From positions 62,001 to 126,000 of the forward strand of contig JAKLDN010000003.1 in the NCBI GenBank assembly GCA_022703505.1: a stretch of DNA of 64,000 bases. The letters run 5' to 3'. The translations under genes were made by a program, and so were the position numbers. This DNA comes from Spirochaetota bacterium. Lineage in GTDB: Bacteria > Spirochaetota > Spirochaetia > Treponematales > UBA12059. The notes under the pieces are model-generated. The model was not told the origin of the DNA, ran no database searches, and saw only the letters and a program-made list of their open reading frames with translations. Of this stretch, positions 25,702-33,127 are shown piece by piece (the stretch's first letter is position 1; the number at the start of each line of letters is the position of its first letter).

Positions 25702-27357
25702 TCAGTCGTTCCCGTTGTACGGGGTGTTCATGGACTTCAGGAAGACCTCATTATTCTTACTTTTCATCATCCTGTCAATGAGGAGCTCCATGATCTCTAT
25801 ATCGTCCATGGGATTAATCACCTTGCGGAGCACCCAGATCTTCTGGAGCTCCTCGTCCGTCAGGAGGAGTTCCTCCTTGCGGGTGCCGGACTTTTTGATG
25901 TTGAAGGCCGGGAAGGTCCGGCGGTCCGAGAGCCGGCGGTCCAGGTTGATCTCCATGTTGCCCGTGCCCTTGAACTCCTCGAAGATCACCTCGTCCATGC
26001 GGCTGCCCGTGTCGATCAGGGCCGTGGCTATGATGGTCAGGCTGCCGCCGCCTTCGATGTTCCGGGCGGCTCCGAAGAAGCGCTTGGGCTTGTGCAGGGC
26101 GTTGGAATCCACGCCGCCCGACAGGATCTTGCCGCTGGTGGGCACGGTCTGGTTGTACGCCCGGGCCAGGCGGGTGATGGAGTCCAGGAGGATCACCACG
26201 TCCTTGCCGTGCTCGACCAGGCGCTTGGCCTTCTCCAGGACCATCTCCGCCACCTGGACGTGCCGGGTGGCCTGCTCGTCGAAGGTGGAGGAGATGACCT
26301 CGGCCTTGACGGTACGCTCCATGTCCGTCACTTCCTCCGGCCGCTCGTCGATCAGGAGGACGATGAGGTAGACCTCGGGATGGTTGGCGGTGATGGAGTT
26401 GGCGATGCGCTGGAGGAGGATGGTCTTGCCGGTCTTTGGGGGGGATACCACCAGGGCGCGCTGGCCCTTCCCGATGGGGCAGAAGAGGTTGATGATCCGG
26501 GTGGAGATCTCCTTGGTGTCCGTCTCCAGGTTCAGCCGCTGGTTCGGGTACAGGGGGGTCAGGTTCTCGAAGGGGATGCGGTTCTGGGCCACCGCGGGTT
26601 CATCGAAGTTGACTTGCTCCACCCGGAGCATGGCGAAGAAGCGTTCCCCTTCCTTGGGGCTCCGGATCTGGCCGTACACGGTGTCCCCGGTCTTCAGGTT
26701 GAACAGGCGGATCTGGGACGGGGAGATGTAGATGTCGTCGGAGCCGGGCAGGTAGGAGTTCTGGGGGGACCGGAGGAAGCCGTAGCCGTCCGGAAGGATC
26801 TCCAGGGAGCCGTAGGCGTAGATGATCCCGCCCCGCTCCGTATGGGCCTTGAGGGTGGAAAAGATGAGCTCCTGCTTCTTGAGGGAGATCATCTCCTCGT
26901 GGCCGATCCCGTACTTGGAGCCCAGGTCGCGGAGCTCCTTGAGGGGCATGCTGGTCAGGTCGTTGATGGAAAGCCGGGACCGGGAGTCCACGTGGTCGGA
27001 ACGGCTCGGTTCCGAGGGCTTCTCGACGGCCTCCTGCTTCCTCACGAAACCGGGCACGGAGATCGTGGTGGTGCGGAACCCCGGCGAGTCCTCCCGGGCC
27101 GCCTCGGGGCGGGGCTGTTCCGGCGAGACCTGGTCGGCAGGCGGGACTTCGCGGCCCGGTTTCCTACGGACCCGGATCCGGACCGGTTCCTTGTCCGCGC
27201 CTTCTTCCCGGGGTTCCGGGGCCTCGGGGCCGGGCTCGAAGGAACCCTGAGACTCCTCCGTCAGGTTCAAGTCCGACTCGAGGGGAAATTCCGCCTGTCC
27301 GGGCTCCTCGGTCTCCGCCGCGATATCGACGGGGCGTTTCTTTCGGATTATTGCCAT
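25702..27357 (-). CDS. rho: Transcription termination factor Rho
   Basis: 551 aa hexameric RNA helicase. The N-terminal 150 residues are an acidic/basic low-complexity insertion, longer than in E. coli Rho (419 aa). The conserved core starts at [21 protein letters not shown]; the RNA-binding domain has [22 protein letters not shown], the P-loop [11 protein letters not shown], Walker [17 protein letters not shown], and the R-loop [27 protein letters not shown]. The ATG at 27357 has GGAG 7 nt upstream; a TTG one codon earlier is less likely. It has a structured leader. Confidence 0.97.
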   Translation of the reverse strand: MAIIRKKRPVDIAAETEEPGQAEFPLESDLNLTEESQGSFEPGPEAPEPREEGADKEPVRIRVRRKPGREVPPADQVSPEQPRPEAAREDSPGFRTTTISVPGFVRKQEAVEKPSEPSRSDHVDSRSRLSINDLTSMPLKELRDLGSKYGIGHEEMISLKKQELIFSTLKAHTERGGIIYAYGSLEILPDGYGFLRSPQNSYLPGSDDIYISPSQIRLFNLKTGDTVYGQIRSPKEGERFFAMLRVEQVNFDEPAVAQNRIPFENLTPLYPNQRLNLETDTKEISTRIINLFCPIGKGQRALVVSPPKTGKTILLQRIANSITANHPEVYLIVLLIDERPEEVTDMERTVKAEVISSTFDEQATRHVQVAEMVLEKAKRLVEHGKDVVILLDSITRLARAYNQTVPTSGKILSGGVDSNALHKPKRFFGAARNIEGGGSLTIIATALIDTGSRMDEVIFEEFKGTGNMEINLDRRLSDRRTFPAFNIKKSGTRKEELLLTDEELQKIWVLRKVINPMDDIEIMELLIDRMMKSKNNEVFLKSMNTPYNGND

Positions 27358-27431
27358 CAATCACTCCGTACTGAAGGTTGGATTCTCGGTATGCCGCGGG
27401 CCGCCGCATCGGGCGTCCACGGGGATCGAAT

Positions 27432-27559
27432 CGCGCCGAAACCCTCGGGTTGGCGCGTTTCGAAGCTGGATCTTGTCAGAAGGGGGAACTTCGCCGGCCG
27501 GGCCTGGTGCCCTCCGTGGCGGACATCCCATCCTATATCCCGATGCCTCCCGCTGTCAA
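27432..27559 (-). promoter_or_regulatory. Promoter and structured leader of rho
   Basis: TTGACA (27559-27554), 16 bp, TATAGG (27537-27532) on the minus strand; the -35 box overlaps the pncC stop codon. The roughly 170-nt leader holds the hairpin CGCGCC/GGCGCG with an inner ACCC/GGGT pair (27457-27432). rho is autoregulated through its leader in other bacteria, so the same is plausible here. Confidence 0.5.
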
Positions 27560-28089
27560 GAAGACCCGGCGGAGCCCCCTTCCACGAAGGACCGGAGTTC
27601 CCCCAGGACGCGGAGCGCGGAGTCCCCGCGGATCCGGTCCCTCCCGCCCGTCAAGTCCAGGCGGAGCTCCCGGCTCCTCCCGTCCCGGCAGGCCAGCCCG
27701 ATCCACACGGTGCCGACGGGCTTTTCCGGGCTCCCTCCCCCGGGGCCCGCGATACCGGAAACCGAGGCCGAGACGTCCGCGCCGCTCAAGTCCAGGACCC
27801 CCCTGGCCATGGCCCGGACCGTCTCCGCGGAAACGGCTCCGTGGCGTTCCAGGACGTCCCGGGGGACGGAAAGGACCTTTACCTTGGCCTCGTTCGCATA
27901 GGAGACGACGGCCCCCCAGAAATGATCGGAAGCCCCGGGTATGGAGGTAAGGGCAGCGGAGACCAGCCCGCCCGTACAGGATTCCGCCAGGGCCGCGGTC
28001 CATCCGCGACGGGACAAGTCCTCAAGGAGTCGCGCCGCCGCGGCCTTCGCGGGCTCCCCGGCTTCCGACCCGCGGGCGGACGGTCGCAT
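27556..28089 (-). CDS. pncC: CinA C-terminal family, nicotinamide-nucleotide amidase PncC
   Basis: 177 aa: the CinA C-terminal domain alone, as in E. coli PncC, which deamidates NMN to NaMN in pyridine-nucleotide salvage. Motifs: LAESCTGGLVSAALTSIPGASDHFWGAVVSYANEAK and SVSGIAGPGGGSPEKPVGTVWIGL. The ATG overlaps the bactofilin stop by one base. No N-terminal molybdopterin-binding domain is present. Confidence 0.92.
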   Translation of the reverse strand: MRPSARGSEAGEPAKAAAARLLEDLSRRGWTAALAESCTGGLVSAALTSIPGASDHFWGAVVSYANEAKVKVLSVPRDVLERHGAVSAETVRAMARGVLDLSGADVSASVSGIAGPGGGSPEKPVGTVWIGLACRDGRSRELRLDLTGGRDRIRGDSALRVLGELRSFVEGGSAGSS

Positions 28090-28481
28090 CAGGATGGTTC
28101 GGCCCGGGTCGCGAAGGGGCTGAAGTCGGAGGGGTTGCGGATCATCTCGCAGCGGCCCTCGAAGATCACGCCGTCCGCGATCCGCAGCTTGGTGGTGCGG
28201 ATCTTGCCGTACACCTTGGCGGTGGGCAGCAGTTCGATGCGGTCCGCGGCCTCCAGGTCGCCGTGGACCACGCCGCCGACCACGATGCTGGAGGCCCGGA
28301 TGAGCCCGGCCCGGACCTCGGCGCCCTCGTCGATGTGCAGGAAACCCTGGGCATCGATCTCGCCCTCGAAGTTCCCGCGGATCATGAGGGATTCCTGGAA
28401 TTTCAGTTTTCCGGAGAACCCGGTTTCCCGGCCCAGGATCGTGCTTATCTCGTGGATCGTCTTGGATGCGTTCTTGGGCAT
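28089..28481 (-). CDS. Bactofilin
   Basis: 130 aa polymer-forming cytoskeletal protein (bactofilin, DUF583). The central region shows the regular beta-helix repeat (LMIRGNFEGEIDAQGFLHIDEGAEVRAGLIRASSIVVGGVVHGDLEAADRIEL), flanked by short unstructured ends. In spirochaetes and other helical bacteria bactofilins influence cell shape. AGGAAG lies upstream of the ATG. FapA (5798) carries a related beta-helix pattern. Confidence 0.93.
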   Translation of the reverse strand: MPKNASKTIHEISTILGRETGFSGKLKFQESLMIRGNFEGEIDAQGFLHIDEGAEVRAGLIRASSIVVGGVVHGDLEAADRIELLPTAKVYGKIRTTKLRIADGVIFEGRCEMIRNPSDFSPFATRAEPS

Positions 28482-28491
28482 GGGCTTCCTG

Positions 28492-28719
28492 TCACTTCGT
28501 CTTCATAACGAACACGCCGTCCCAGTCCTCCGGGGGCGGTTCCTGCATATAGTGCCGGCAGCGTTCCAGATAGACTTTGGCCGGCCCATCCAGGGAGTCG
28601 ATCCGGAGGGCTTCCGCGAACAGGGGTTCGGCTTCCTTGAACTTCATGAGCTTGTAGAGCTTGCGCCCCTGGGCGAAGAGTTCGAGGACCCGTTTTTTCT
28701 CTTCCGTGATCACTCCCAC
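28492..28719 (-). CDS. Small TPR-like protein resembling the C-terminal tail of spirochaete adenylate/guanylate cyclases
   Basis: 75 aa. A single TPR-like helical pair (VLELFAQGRKLYKLMKFKEAEPLFAEALRIDS) is followed by DGPAKVYLERCRHYMQEPPPEDWDGVFVMKTK. That ending is one I associate with the C-termini of class III cyclases in spirochaetes; here it stands alone, with no catalytic domain upstream. It lies 9 nt after the response regulator and 10 nt before bactofilin, so the three are one operon. Function unknown. Confidence 0.7.
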   Translation of the reverse strand: MGVITEEKKRVLELFAQGRKLYKLMKFKEAEPLFAEALRIDSLDGPAKVYLERCRHYMQEPPPEDWDGVFVMKTK

Positions 28720-28728
28720 CCTCCTAGC

Positions 28729-29391
28729 TTACTGTCCGGAATGCTCCCGGACCTTCCTCTTGATGGCCGCCAGGGCGGTCTCTCCCGTCTTCAGGCGGTC
28801 GGCCTCGGCCTTCCAGGATTCCACGCGCCGTTCCCACTCGTCCAGCTTGGAGACGATCTTGCGGACTTCCTCCGCAGGGGCGCCCGACCTGGAGCCCAGG
28901 GCGTCCAAGAGGGGCCGGACCTCCGAGGAAACCTGAACCGCCGCCCCGGCCATCTCCTCCGCGATCCTGAGCCGGCCTTCCCGGTACTCGATCTGGCGTA
29001 TCAGTTCCCGGGTCCGAAGGACGGCCCGGATCCGGGCGAGGACCTCGGAGAAATTGAAGGGTTTGGTGATGTAGTCGTCCGCCCCGAGTTCCAGTCCCTC
29101 CACCTTGTCCTTCACGTCGTCCATCGCGGAAAACATGATGATGGGGATGTCGGCGTATTCCGAGTAATCCGGGTTGGTCTTGAGCAGGCGGGTCACCTCC
29201 CAGCCCGAGAGCTTGGGCATGACGTTGTCCAGGATCACCAGGTCGGGTTTTTCCTTCCGGATGGAGTCCAGGGCTTCCATCCCGTTCTCCGCCTTTTCCA
29301 CCCGGAAACCGAGTTTGGAAAGCATGACGTCGAAGAATTCGAGGTTGATCTGCTCGTCGTCTACGATTAGTATGCGCTTCTTGTCGTCCAT
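28729..29391 (-). CDS. Response regulator with receiver domain and coiled-coil C-terminus
   Basis: 220 aa. The CheY-like receiver (1-125) has the acidic pair D11/D12, phospho-acceptor D55 in VILDNVMP, S88 and K110 in ITKPFN. The remaining 95 residues are helical and coiled-coil-prone with no DNA-binding or output enzyme, so it probably acts by protein contact. No kinase is adjacent. The ribosome site is weak (TAGG). Confidence 0.9.
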   Translation of the reverse strand: MDDKKRILIVDDEQINLEFFDVMLSKLGFRVEKAENGMEALDSIRKEKPDLVILDNVMPKLSGWEVTRLLKTNPDYSEYADIPIIMFSAMDDVKDKVEGLELGADDYITKPFNFSEVLARIRAVLRTRELIRQIEYREGRLRIAEEMAGAAVQVSSEVRPLLDALGSRSGAPAEEVRKIVSKLDEWERRVESWKAEADRLKTGETALAAIKRKVREHSGQ

Positions 29392-29418
29392 CTGTACCTA
29401 CTTGCGGTGTCGTGCCTC

Positions 29419-29447
29419 ATTTTCCTATAGCCGTCCGGTATTGTCAA
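29419..29447 (-). promoter_or_regulatory. Promoter of the response regulator-bactofilin operon
   Basis: TTGACA (29447-29442), 17 bp, GAAAAT (29424-29419) on the minus strand. The -35 box overlaps the lnt stop codon. The -35 is perfect, the -10 is weak. Confidence 0.5.
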
Positions 29448-31087
29448 TCGAGGGTCTTCCGAATCCCGGGGCGCTTTCCCGCGGTACACGCGGCGGCCGC
29501 GATCGCCGCGGAGGCCGCGGCCCAGGCCGCCCCCAAGGCCAGGGCGGCCCAGCCGACGGCGTCCCCGATCCGCCGGTACCCCGTGCCGCGGAACGACGCC
29601 GGAGGCAGGGGTATGTCCACCCGGAGGATCCCCTCCTCGAAGGGAGGCAGCTCCGTCCGCAGGGTTCCGTCGGGCCCGAGCAGGGCCGTGGAGCCGGTGT
29701 TGGCGGCCCTGGCGATCGGAATGCCCAACTCCGCGGCCCTCAGGGCCGATTGGGTCAGGTGATAGTACTGGCAGGAAGCCGATTTTCCCCAGGAATCGTC
29801 CGTTAGGACCACCAGGAACTCGGCGCCCGCCGCGGCCATAGCCCGGGTGTGGTCTCCGAAGGAATCCTCGAAGCAGATGGGCACGGAGAACTTGGCGTCT
29901 CCCACGCGGAAGACGGTGATCTCCCGGCCGGCTTCCCAGAATTGGCCGACCTCGGCTTCGATGAGCGCCGCTATGCCCGGCAGGACCTTCTTCGGGGGAA
30001 AGGTTTCTGAGTAGGGCACCAGGCGCATCTTGTCGTACCGGGCCGCCTCCCGGCCCCGGTCGAACAGGAAGGCGCTGTTCCAGTTCCTGCGGAGGCCGGT
30101 ATCCGGCCCCGAAGGCTCGGCCCGGCCGTTCCCGAAGAGGAGGGGCACGTCCAGGCCGCGGATGTAGCCGTCGAGGCGCATCGCCAGGTCCAGGGTGTCC
30201 CGGTTCGGGCGGAACCGGAGATGCCATCCGAGGGGGGGTACGATGGCGGTCTCGTGCCAGACGACGAGGTCGGGTTTCTCGGGGCGGACTTCCTCGGTCA
30301 GGCGGATCAGCCGGTCCGCCATGGCCCGATAGTCCCGGATGGACCGCTGGCGTTCCCGGAAGGCGGGCTGCACCAGGGCCGCCCGGAGGTATCCCCGGGG
30401 CTCCCAGTCCGTCCGGAGCGGGGCGCCGGAGGCGTAGGACAGGACCACGATGGCGACCGCGGCCGCGGCGGACGCGAGGGCGGGCTTCCGGTCCCTCTGC
30501 GGTCCGGTTCCTGGACGTCCACGCAGGAGCTCCCGCAGGGCGAATCCAGCGGCGGCGTTGGCCCCCAGGGCGGCAAGGGACACGAGCCAGACCCCGCCCG
30601 CGGACGCCAGGCCCAGCATGGCCGGATCCCTCCAGAATGCGTAGCCCAGGACGCCGTAGGGGTATCCCATGAACCCCCGGGAGCGGAGGAATTCGTAGGA
30701 CAGCCAGAGGAAGGGGAGGGCGGCGAACCCGGCCTTGGGGAAGGCCCGGAAGGCGAGGGAGATGACCGGGAAGAGGATCGCCAGGCAGAGGGCCGCGTAG
30801 GCGCAGGCGATGATCATGGCCGCGGGGTGATAGATCCAGAGCCAGTAGTTGGAAAGGGCGTAGAAGGAAATCCCGAAGGCGGCCCCCAGGACCGCCGCGG
30901 ACCGGGCTTTCCGGTCGGCCAGGGCCGCGAAGAGCGGAGCCAGGGCTATCCAGGCGAGGAAACCCAGGCCCTTTTCAAGGACGGGGTTCGGGAAGGCGAG
31001 GATATATAAGGCGAGGGAAACCAGGAAGCAGGCGGCGGTTGGTACGGGCCCGATCGGCTTGTTATTCCCCGGAGCCGTCGGAGCCAT
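29444..31087 (-). CDS. lnt: Apolipoprotein N-acyltransferase Lnt
   Basis: 547 aa integral membrane enzyme that adds the third acyl chain to lipoproteins. Several transmembrane helices (about 15-220) precede the periplasmic nitrilase-like domain, with the catalytic triad E279 (VVWHETAI), K353 (YDKMRLVPYSE) and C405 (SVPICFEDSFG); a final helix anchors the C-terminus. It is slightly longer than E. coli Lnt (512). It overlaps hup by 26 nt. Presence agrees with a lipoprotein-rich diderm spirochaete. Confidence 0.96.
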   Translation of the reverse strand: MAPTAPGNNKPIGPVPTAACFLVSLALYILAFPNPVLEKGLGFLAWIALAPLFAALADRKARSAAVLGAAFGISFYALSNYWLWIYHPAAMIIACAYAALCLAILFPVISLAFRAFPKAGFAALPFLWLSYEFLRSRGFMGYPYGVLGYAFWRDPAMLGLASAGGVWLVSLAALGANAAAGFALRELLRGRPGTGPQRDRKPALASAAAAVAIVVLSYASGAPLRTDWEPRGYLRAALVQPAFRERQRSIRDYRAMADRLIRLTEEVRPEKPDLVVWHETAIVPPLGWHLRFRPNRDTLDLAMRLDGYIRGLDVPLLFGNGRAEPSGPDTGLRRNWNSAFLFDRGREAARYDKMRLVPYSETFPPKKVLPGIAALIEAEVGQFWEAGREITVFRVGDAKFSVPICFEDSFGDHTRAMAAAGAEFLVVLTDDSWGKSASCQYYHLTQSALRAAELGIPIARAANTGSTALLGPDGTLRTELPPFEEGILRVDIPLPPASFRGTGYRRIGDAVGWAALALGAAWAAASAAIAAAACTAGKRPGIRKTLD

Positions 31088-31406
31088 TCGGAACCGGTCC
31101 CGGCCGGTCCTTCAAATTCCAGGCGGCCTTTTTCAGATCGCGGCCGGGGCGGAAGGCCGCCACGCCGTGGTCGGCTACGGAGACCGGTTCCCCGGTCTTC
31201 GGGTTCCGGGCGCGTTTCCGACCCTTGCGAACCCGGACCTCGAAAGTGCCGAACCCTCGGAGCTCGACGGTGCGGCCGGACAGGATGGCCGTCTTGATTT
31301 CCTCGAATACGCCGTCGATCAAGGAGTGAATGTCCTTCCGGCTGATCGAAAGGCGCTCGTGGAGAGAATCGATCAGCTCAGCTTTCGTGACCTTTTCGGC
31401 CATCAT
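31062..31406 (-). CDS. hup: HU/IHF-family nucleoid protein
   Basis: 114 aa: typical HU fold (KVTKAELIDSLHERLSISRKDIHSLIDGVFEEIKTAILSGRTVELRGFGTFEVRVRKGRKRARNPKTGE) with the DNA-contact arm RARNPKTG. The 20 C-terminal residues after KKAAWN are an extra polar tail (LKDRPGPVPNGSDGSGE) caused by overlap with lnt. Two adjacent ATGs (31406, 31403) cannot be told apart; GGGGGG precedes both. Confidence 0.94.
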   Translation of the reverse strand: MMAEKVTKAELIDSLHERLSISRKDIHSLIDGVFEEIKTAILSGRTVELRGFGTFEVRVRKGRKRARNPKTGEPVSVADHGVAAFRPGRDLKKAAWNLKDRPGPVPNGSDGSGE

Positions 31407-31428
31407 GCCCCCCGGAACCTAGCGCTCG

Positions 31429-31462
31429 GAAAAGAACGACGCCGTCCGTCGAATCGCGGCGT
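31429..31462 (-). terminator. Weak intrinsic terminator between rpsT and hup
   Basis: Minus-strand stem ACGCCG/CGGCGT with a 12-nt loop, then GTTCTTTTCC. It may partly separate the two genes and let only a fraction of transcripts read on into hup-lnt. Confidence 0.4.
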
Positions 31463-31470
31463 TTCCTGGA

Positions 31471-31740
31471 TCAAGCCGTCAGGGTGTTGACCAAGCGCTG
31501 CATCCGCGACTTCTTGCGGGCCGCGGTGTTTCTCTTGACGATGCCCTTGCTGGCCGCGGTGTCGATATCCTTGATCATGGCCTTGAGGGCGGCCTCGGCC
31601 CCGGCCTTGTCCTTGCCCTGAACGGCGGCGACCACCTTCTTGGCTTCCGTGCGGATTTCGCTCTTGGCGCGCTTGTTGCGGACCCGGCGCTTCTCGGACT
31701 GGAGGTGGCGTTTTTCCGCGGACGACTGATTCTTGCCCAA
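31471..31740 (-). CDS. rpsT: 30S ribosomal protein S20
   Basis: 89 aa, basic three-helix protein: GKNQSSAEKRHLQSEKRRVRNKRAKSEIRT ... AASKGIVKRNTAARKKSRM. The only start consistent with the family is TTG at 31740, with AGGAG 7 nt upstream. A TTG start is also used by E. coli rpsT, where it takes part in S20 autoregulation. Preceded by a hairpin leader. Confidence 0.96.
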   Translation of the reverse strand: MGKNQSSAEKRHLQSEKRRVRNKRAKSEIRTEAKKVVAAVQGKDKAGAEAALKAMIKDIDTAASKGIVKRNTAARKKSRMQRLVNTLTA

Positions 31741-31769
31741 CTAAGTACTCCTAAAACGGTTCCGGACTC

Positions 31770-31837
31770 CCCCGCGGCGCCTCGGCGCCGATGCGGGGCT
31801 TGAGGGAAAAACTAGCAGATGCGCCTTGCCGTGTCAA
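31770..31837 (-). promoter_or_regulatory. Promoter and hairpin leader of rpsT
   Basis: TTGACA (31837-31832), 17 bp, TAGTTT (31814-31809) on the minus strand. The roughly 60-nt leader folds as an outer CCCCGC/GCGGGG pair around an inner GGCGCC/GGCGCC pair (31798-31770). Together with the TTG start this suggests translational autoregulation by S20. Confidence 0.55.
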
Positions 31838-31869
31838 TAGATAGACGCATTTGGAATCCGATCCTCGAG

Positions 31870-31898
31870 TTGCGGTTTCCGGGAGAAGCGGCTATCAT
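31870..31898 (+). promoter_or_regulatory. Promoter of plsC, leaderless arrangement
   Basis: TTGCGG (31870-31875), 17 bp, TATCAT (31893-31898), then 6 nt to the ATG at 31905. Confidence 0.6.
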
Positions 31899-31904
31899 GG
31901 AGCC

Positions 31905-32687
31905 ATGCTCTCCTCGATCTGGTTCATGGTCTGCGCCTTCTCCCTCTTCCTCCTCTACGACGTGCTCCTGAAGGTAGCCCGCGCCCTGGCTCCGGACCGA
32001 GGGTTGGAATTGTCGTTCCGCCTGGCGGACGAAATCATCCGCCGCCTGTTCGTGACCCTGCGATGGATCGGGGGGTTCCGCTACCTTCCCGAGGGAACCC
32101 CGGGCGGGGACCTGCCCGACCGGTTCCTGATCGTCGCGAACCACCAGAGCCTCCTGGATATCATCGTGGTGATGAGCTATTTCGGATCCTGCCGGGGGGT
32201 TCGCCTGGTATCCAAGCGGGAACTCGGGCGCTTCGTCCCCCTGGTGTCCTCGGTCCTGCGGATCCAGGGCCACGCCCTGATCTCCCGGAAGGGAGAGGCC
32301 AAACAGGCCATGGACGAGCTGGCGCGGTTCGCCCGGCTCTGCGCGCGGGAGGGCGTGAACCCGGTCATCTTCCCCGAGGGCACCCGGTCCCGGACCGGCG
32401 AGGTGGGTCCCTTCCATTCCGCGGGGGTGCGCCGGATCCTGGAGGAAGGCGGAAGCCTTCCCGTCGTGGCCCTGGCCATCGACGGGGGGTGGAGGGTCCG
32501 GAACGTACGGGGACTTCTGCAGAACCTCGCGGGCGGCCGGTACAGGGTCCGTCCGGCGGGGATCTATCCGGCGCCGGCCGGCAAACGGGAGATCCTGGAC
32601 GTCCTGGCCCGGGCCCGGGCCTCGATCTCCGAGATCGTCGACCGTTGGCACGCGGAGCAGCCGTCTCCGCGTCAGGATATGGGCTGA
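31905..32687 (+). CDS. plsC: 1-acyl-sn-glycerol-3-phosphate acyltransferase (PlsC family)
   Basis: 260 aa. N-terminal hydrophobic segment (IWFMVCAFSLFLLYDVLL), then the acyltransferase blocks NHQSLLD (NHx4D), KRELGRFVPL, and FPEGTRSR, which define the glycerolipid acyltransferase fold. It makes phosphatidic acid from lyso-PA at the membrane. The ATG at 31905 has no usable Shine-Dalgarno site and lies 6 nt after a -10 box, so a leaderless mRNA is expected. The frame is open 18 codons upstream, but that part lies before the promoter. Confidence 0.9.
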   Translation: MLSSIWFMVCAFSLFLLYDVLLKVARALAPDRGLELSFRLADEIIRRLFVTLRWIGGFRYLPEGTPGGDLPDRFLIVANHQSLLDIIVVMSYFGSCRGVRLVSKRELGRFVPLVSSVLRIQGHALISRKGEAKQAMDELARFARLCAREGVNPVIFPEGTRSRTGEVGPFHSAGVRRILEEGGSLPVVALAIDGGWRVRNVRGLLQNLAGGRYRVRPAGIYPAPAGKREILDVLARARASISEIVDRWHAEQPSPRQDMG

Positions 32688-32730
32688 AAAAAAGCGGGAC
32701 GCCGAAGGCTTCAAGCCTCCCGGCGCCCCG
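32685..32730 (-). terminator. Intrinsic terminator of the zinc-ribbon gene
   Basis: Minus-strand hairpin GGGcGCCG...AGGCTTGAAGCCT...CGGCgtCCC followed by GCTTTTTTTC. The U-run is on the minus strand, so it serves the 32762-32932 gene; it may also slow readthrough from plsC. Confidence 0.75.
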
Positions 32731-32761
32731 GATCGGACCGTACGGTTCCGCGGACCCTGGA

Positions 32762-32932
32762 CTAGCTGAAATCGCTGGGCCGGCGCTCCGTGCGCTTGCA
32801 CTTCTCGCATTCGGCGATGTTCTTGATCTTGCCGTCCTCGAAGAGGGTCTTCATCTTTATCTCCCCGCCGCAGGGACAGTAGAAGCGCTGGGTCGTGCTG
32901 GAAGTACGGGCGTTCTTGCTTATGGCTGCCAT
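32762..32932 (-). CDS. 56-aa zinc-ribbon protein
   Basis: Short gene reading AAISKNARTSSTTQRFYCPCGGEIKMKTLFEDGKIKNIAECEKCKRTERRPSDFS after the Met (split here: the zinc ligands are CPC at 19-21 and CEKC at 43-46). The basic N-terminus and paired Cys knuckles look like a nucleic-acid-binding zinc ribbon. AAGGAG lies 7 nt upstream of the ATG; it has its own promoter and terminator, so it is a real, independently transcribed gene. No specific function can be assigned. Confidence 0.85.
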   Translation of the reverse strand: MAAISKNARTSSTTQRFYCPCGGEIKMKTLFEDGKIKNIAECEKCKRTERRPSDFS

Positions 32933-32949
32933 GGCAACTCCTTAATCAA

Positions 32950-32985
32950 GGATGGAATCTATCCTTAAAGGCTCGGAAATGTCAA
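32950..32985 (-). promoter_or_regulatory. Promoter of the zinc-ribbon gene, with inverted repeat over the -10
   Basis: TTGACA (32985-32980), 18 bp, TAGATT (32961-32956) on the minus strand. An inverted repeat AAGGAT/ATCCTT brackets the -10 hexamer and may be an operator. Confidence 0.6.
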
Positions 32986-33000
32986 CCGCGGGAGAGGCGC

Positions 33001-33040
33001 AAAAAAATGCTCCCGGGGGAAAGGAGGAACCCCCGGGAGC
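33001..33040 (-). terminator. Intrinsic terminator after the ParB-like operon
   Basis: Perfect 11-bp minus-strand stem GCTCCCGGGGG/CCCCCGGGAGC (33040-33009) with loop TTCCTCCTTT, then ATTTTTTT. It ends the transcript of the 36089-33128 operon about 90 nt after the last stop codon. The loop contains CCUCCUUU, the anti-Shine-Dalgarno sequence. Confidence 0.85.
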
Positions 33041-33127
33041 CGCGCCACATAACGGAGTCGAGAAGGCAATCTCGCTCACCCCATGCATACGAGAAACAAC
33101 GTGCCCCGGGGGAGGTTACAAGAAAGG

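Noticed and set aside
25336-29370. A 1344-codon open frame on the plus strand
   Set aside because: It runs antisense to rpmE, rho, pncC, bactofilin and the response regulator, all clearly recognised. Such long shadow frames are expected in GC-rich coding DNA, and the translation has no domain-like character.
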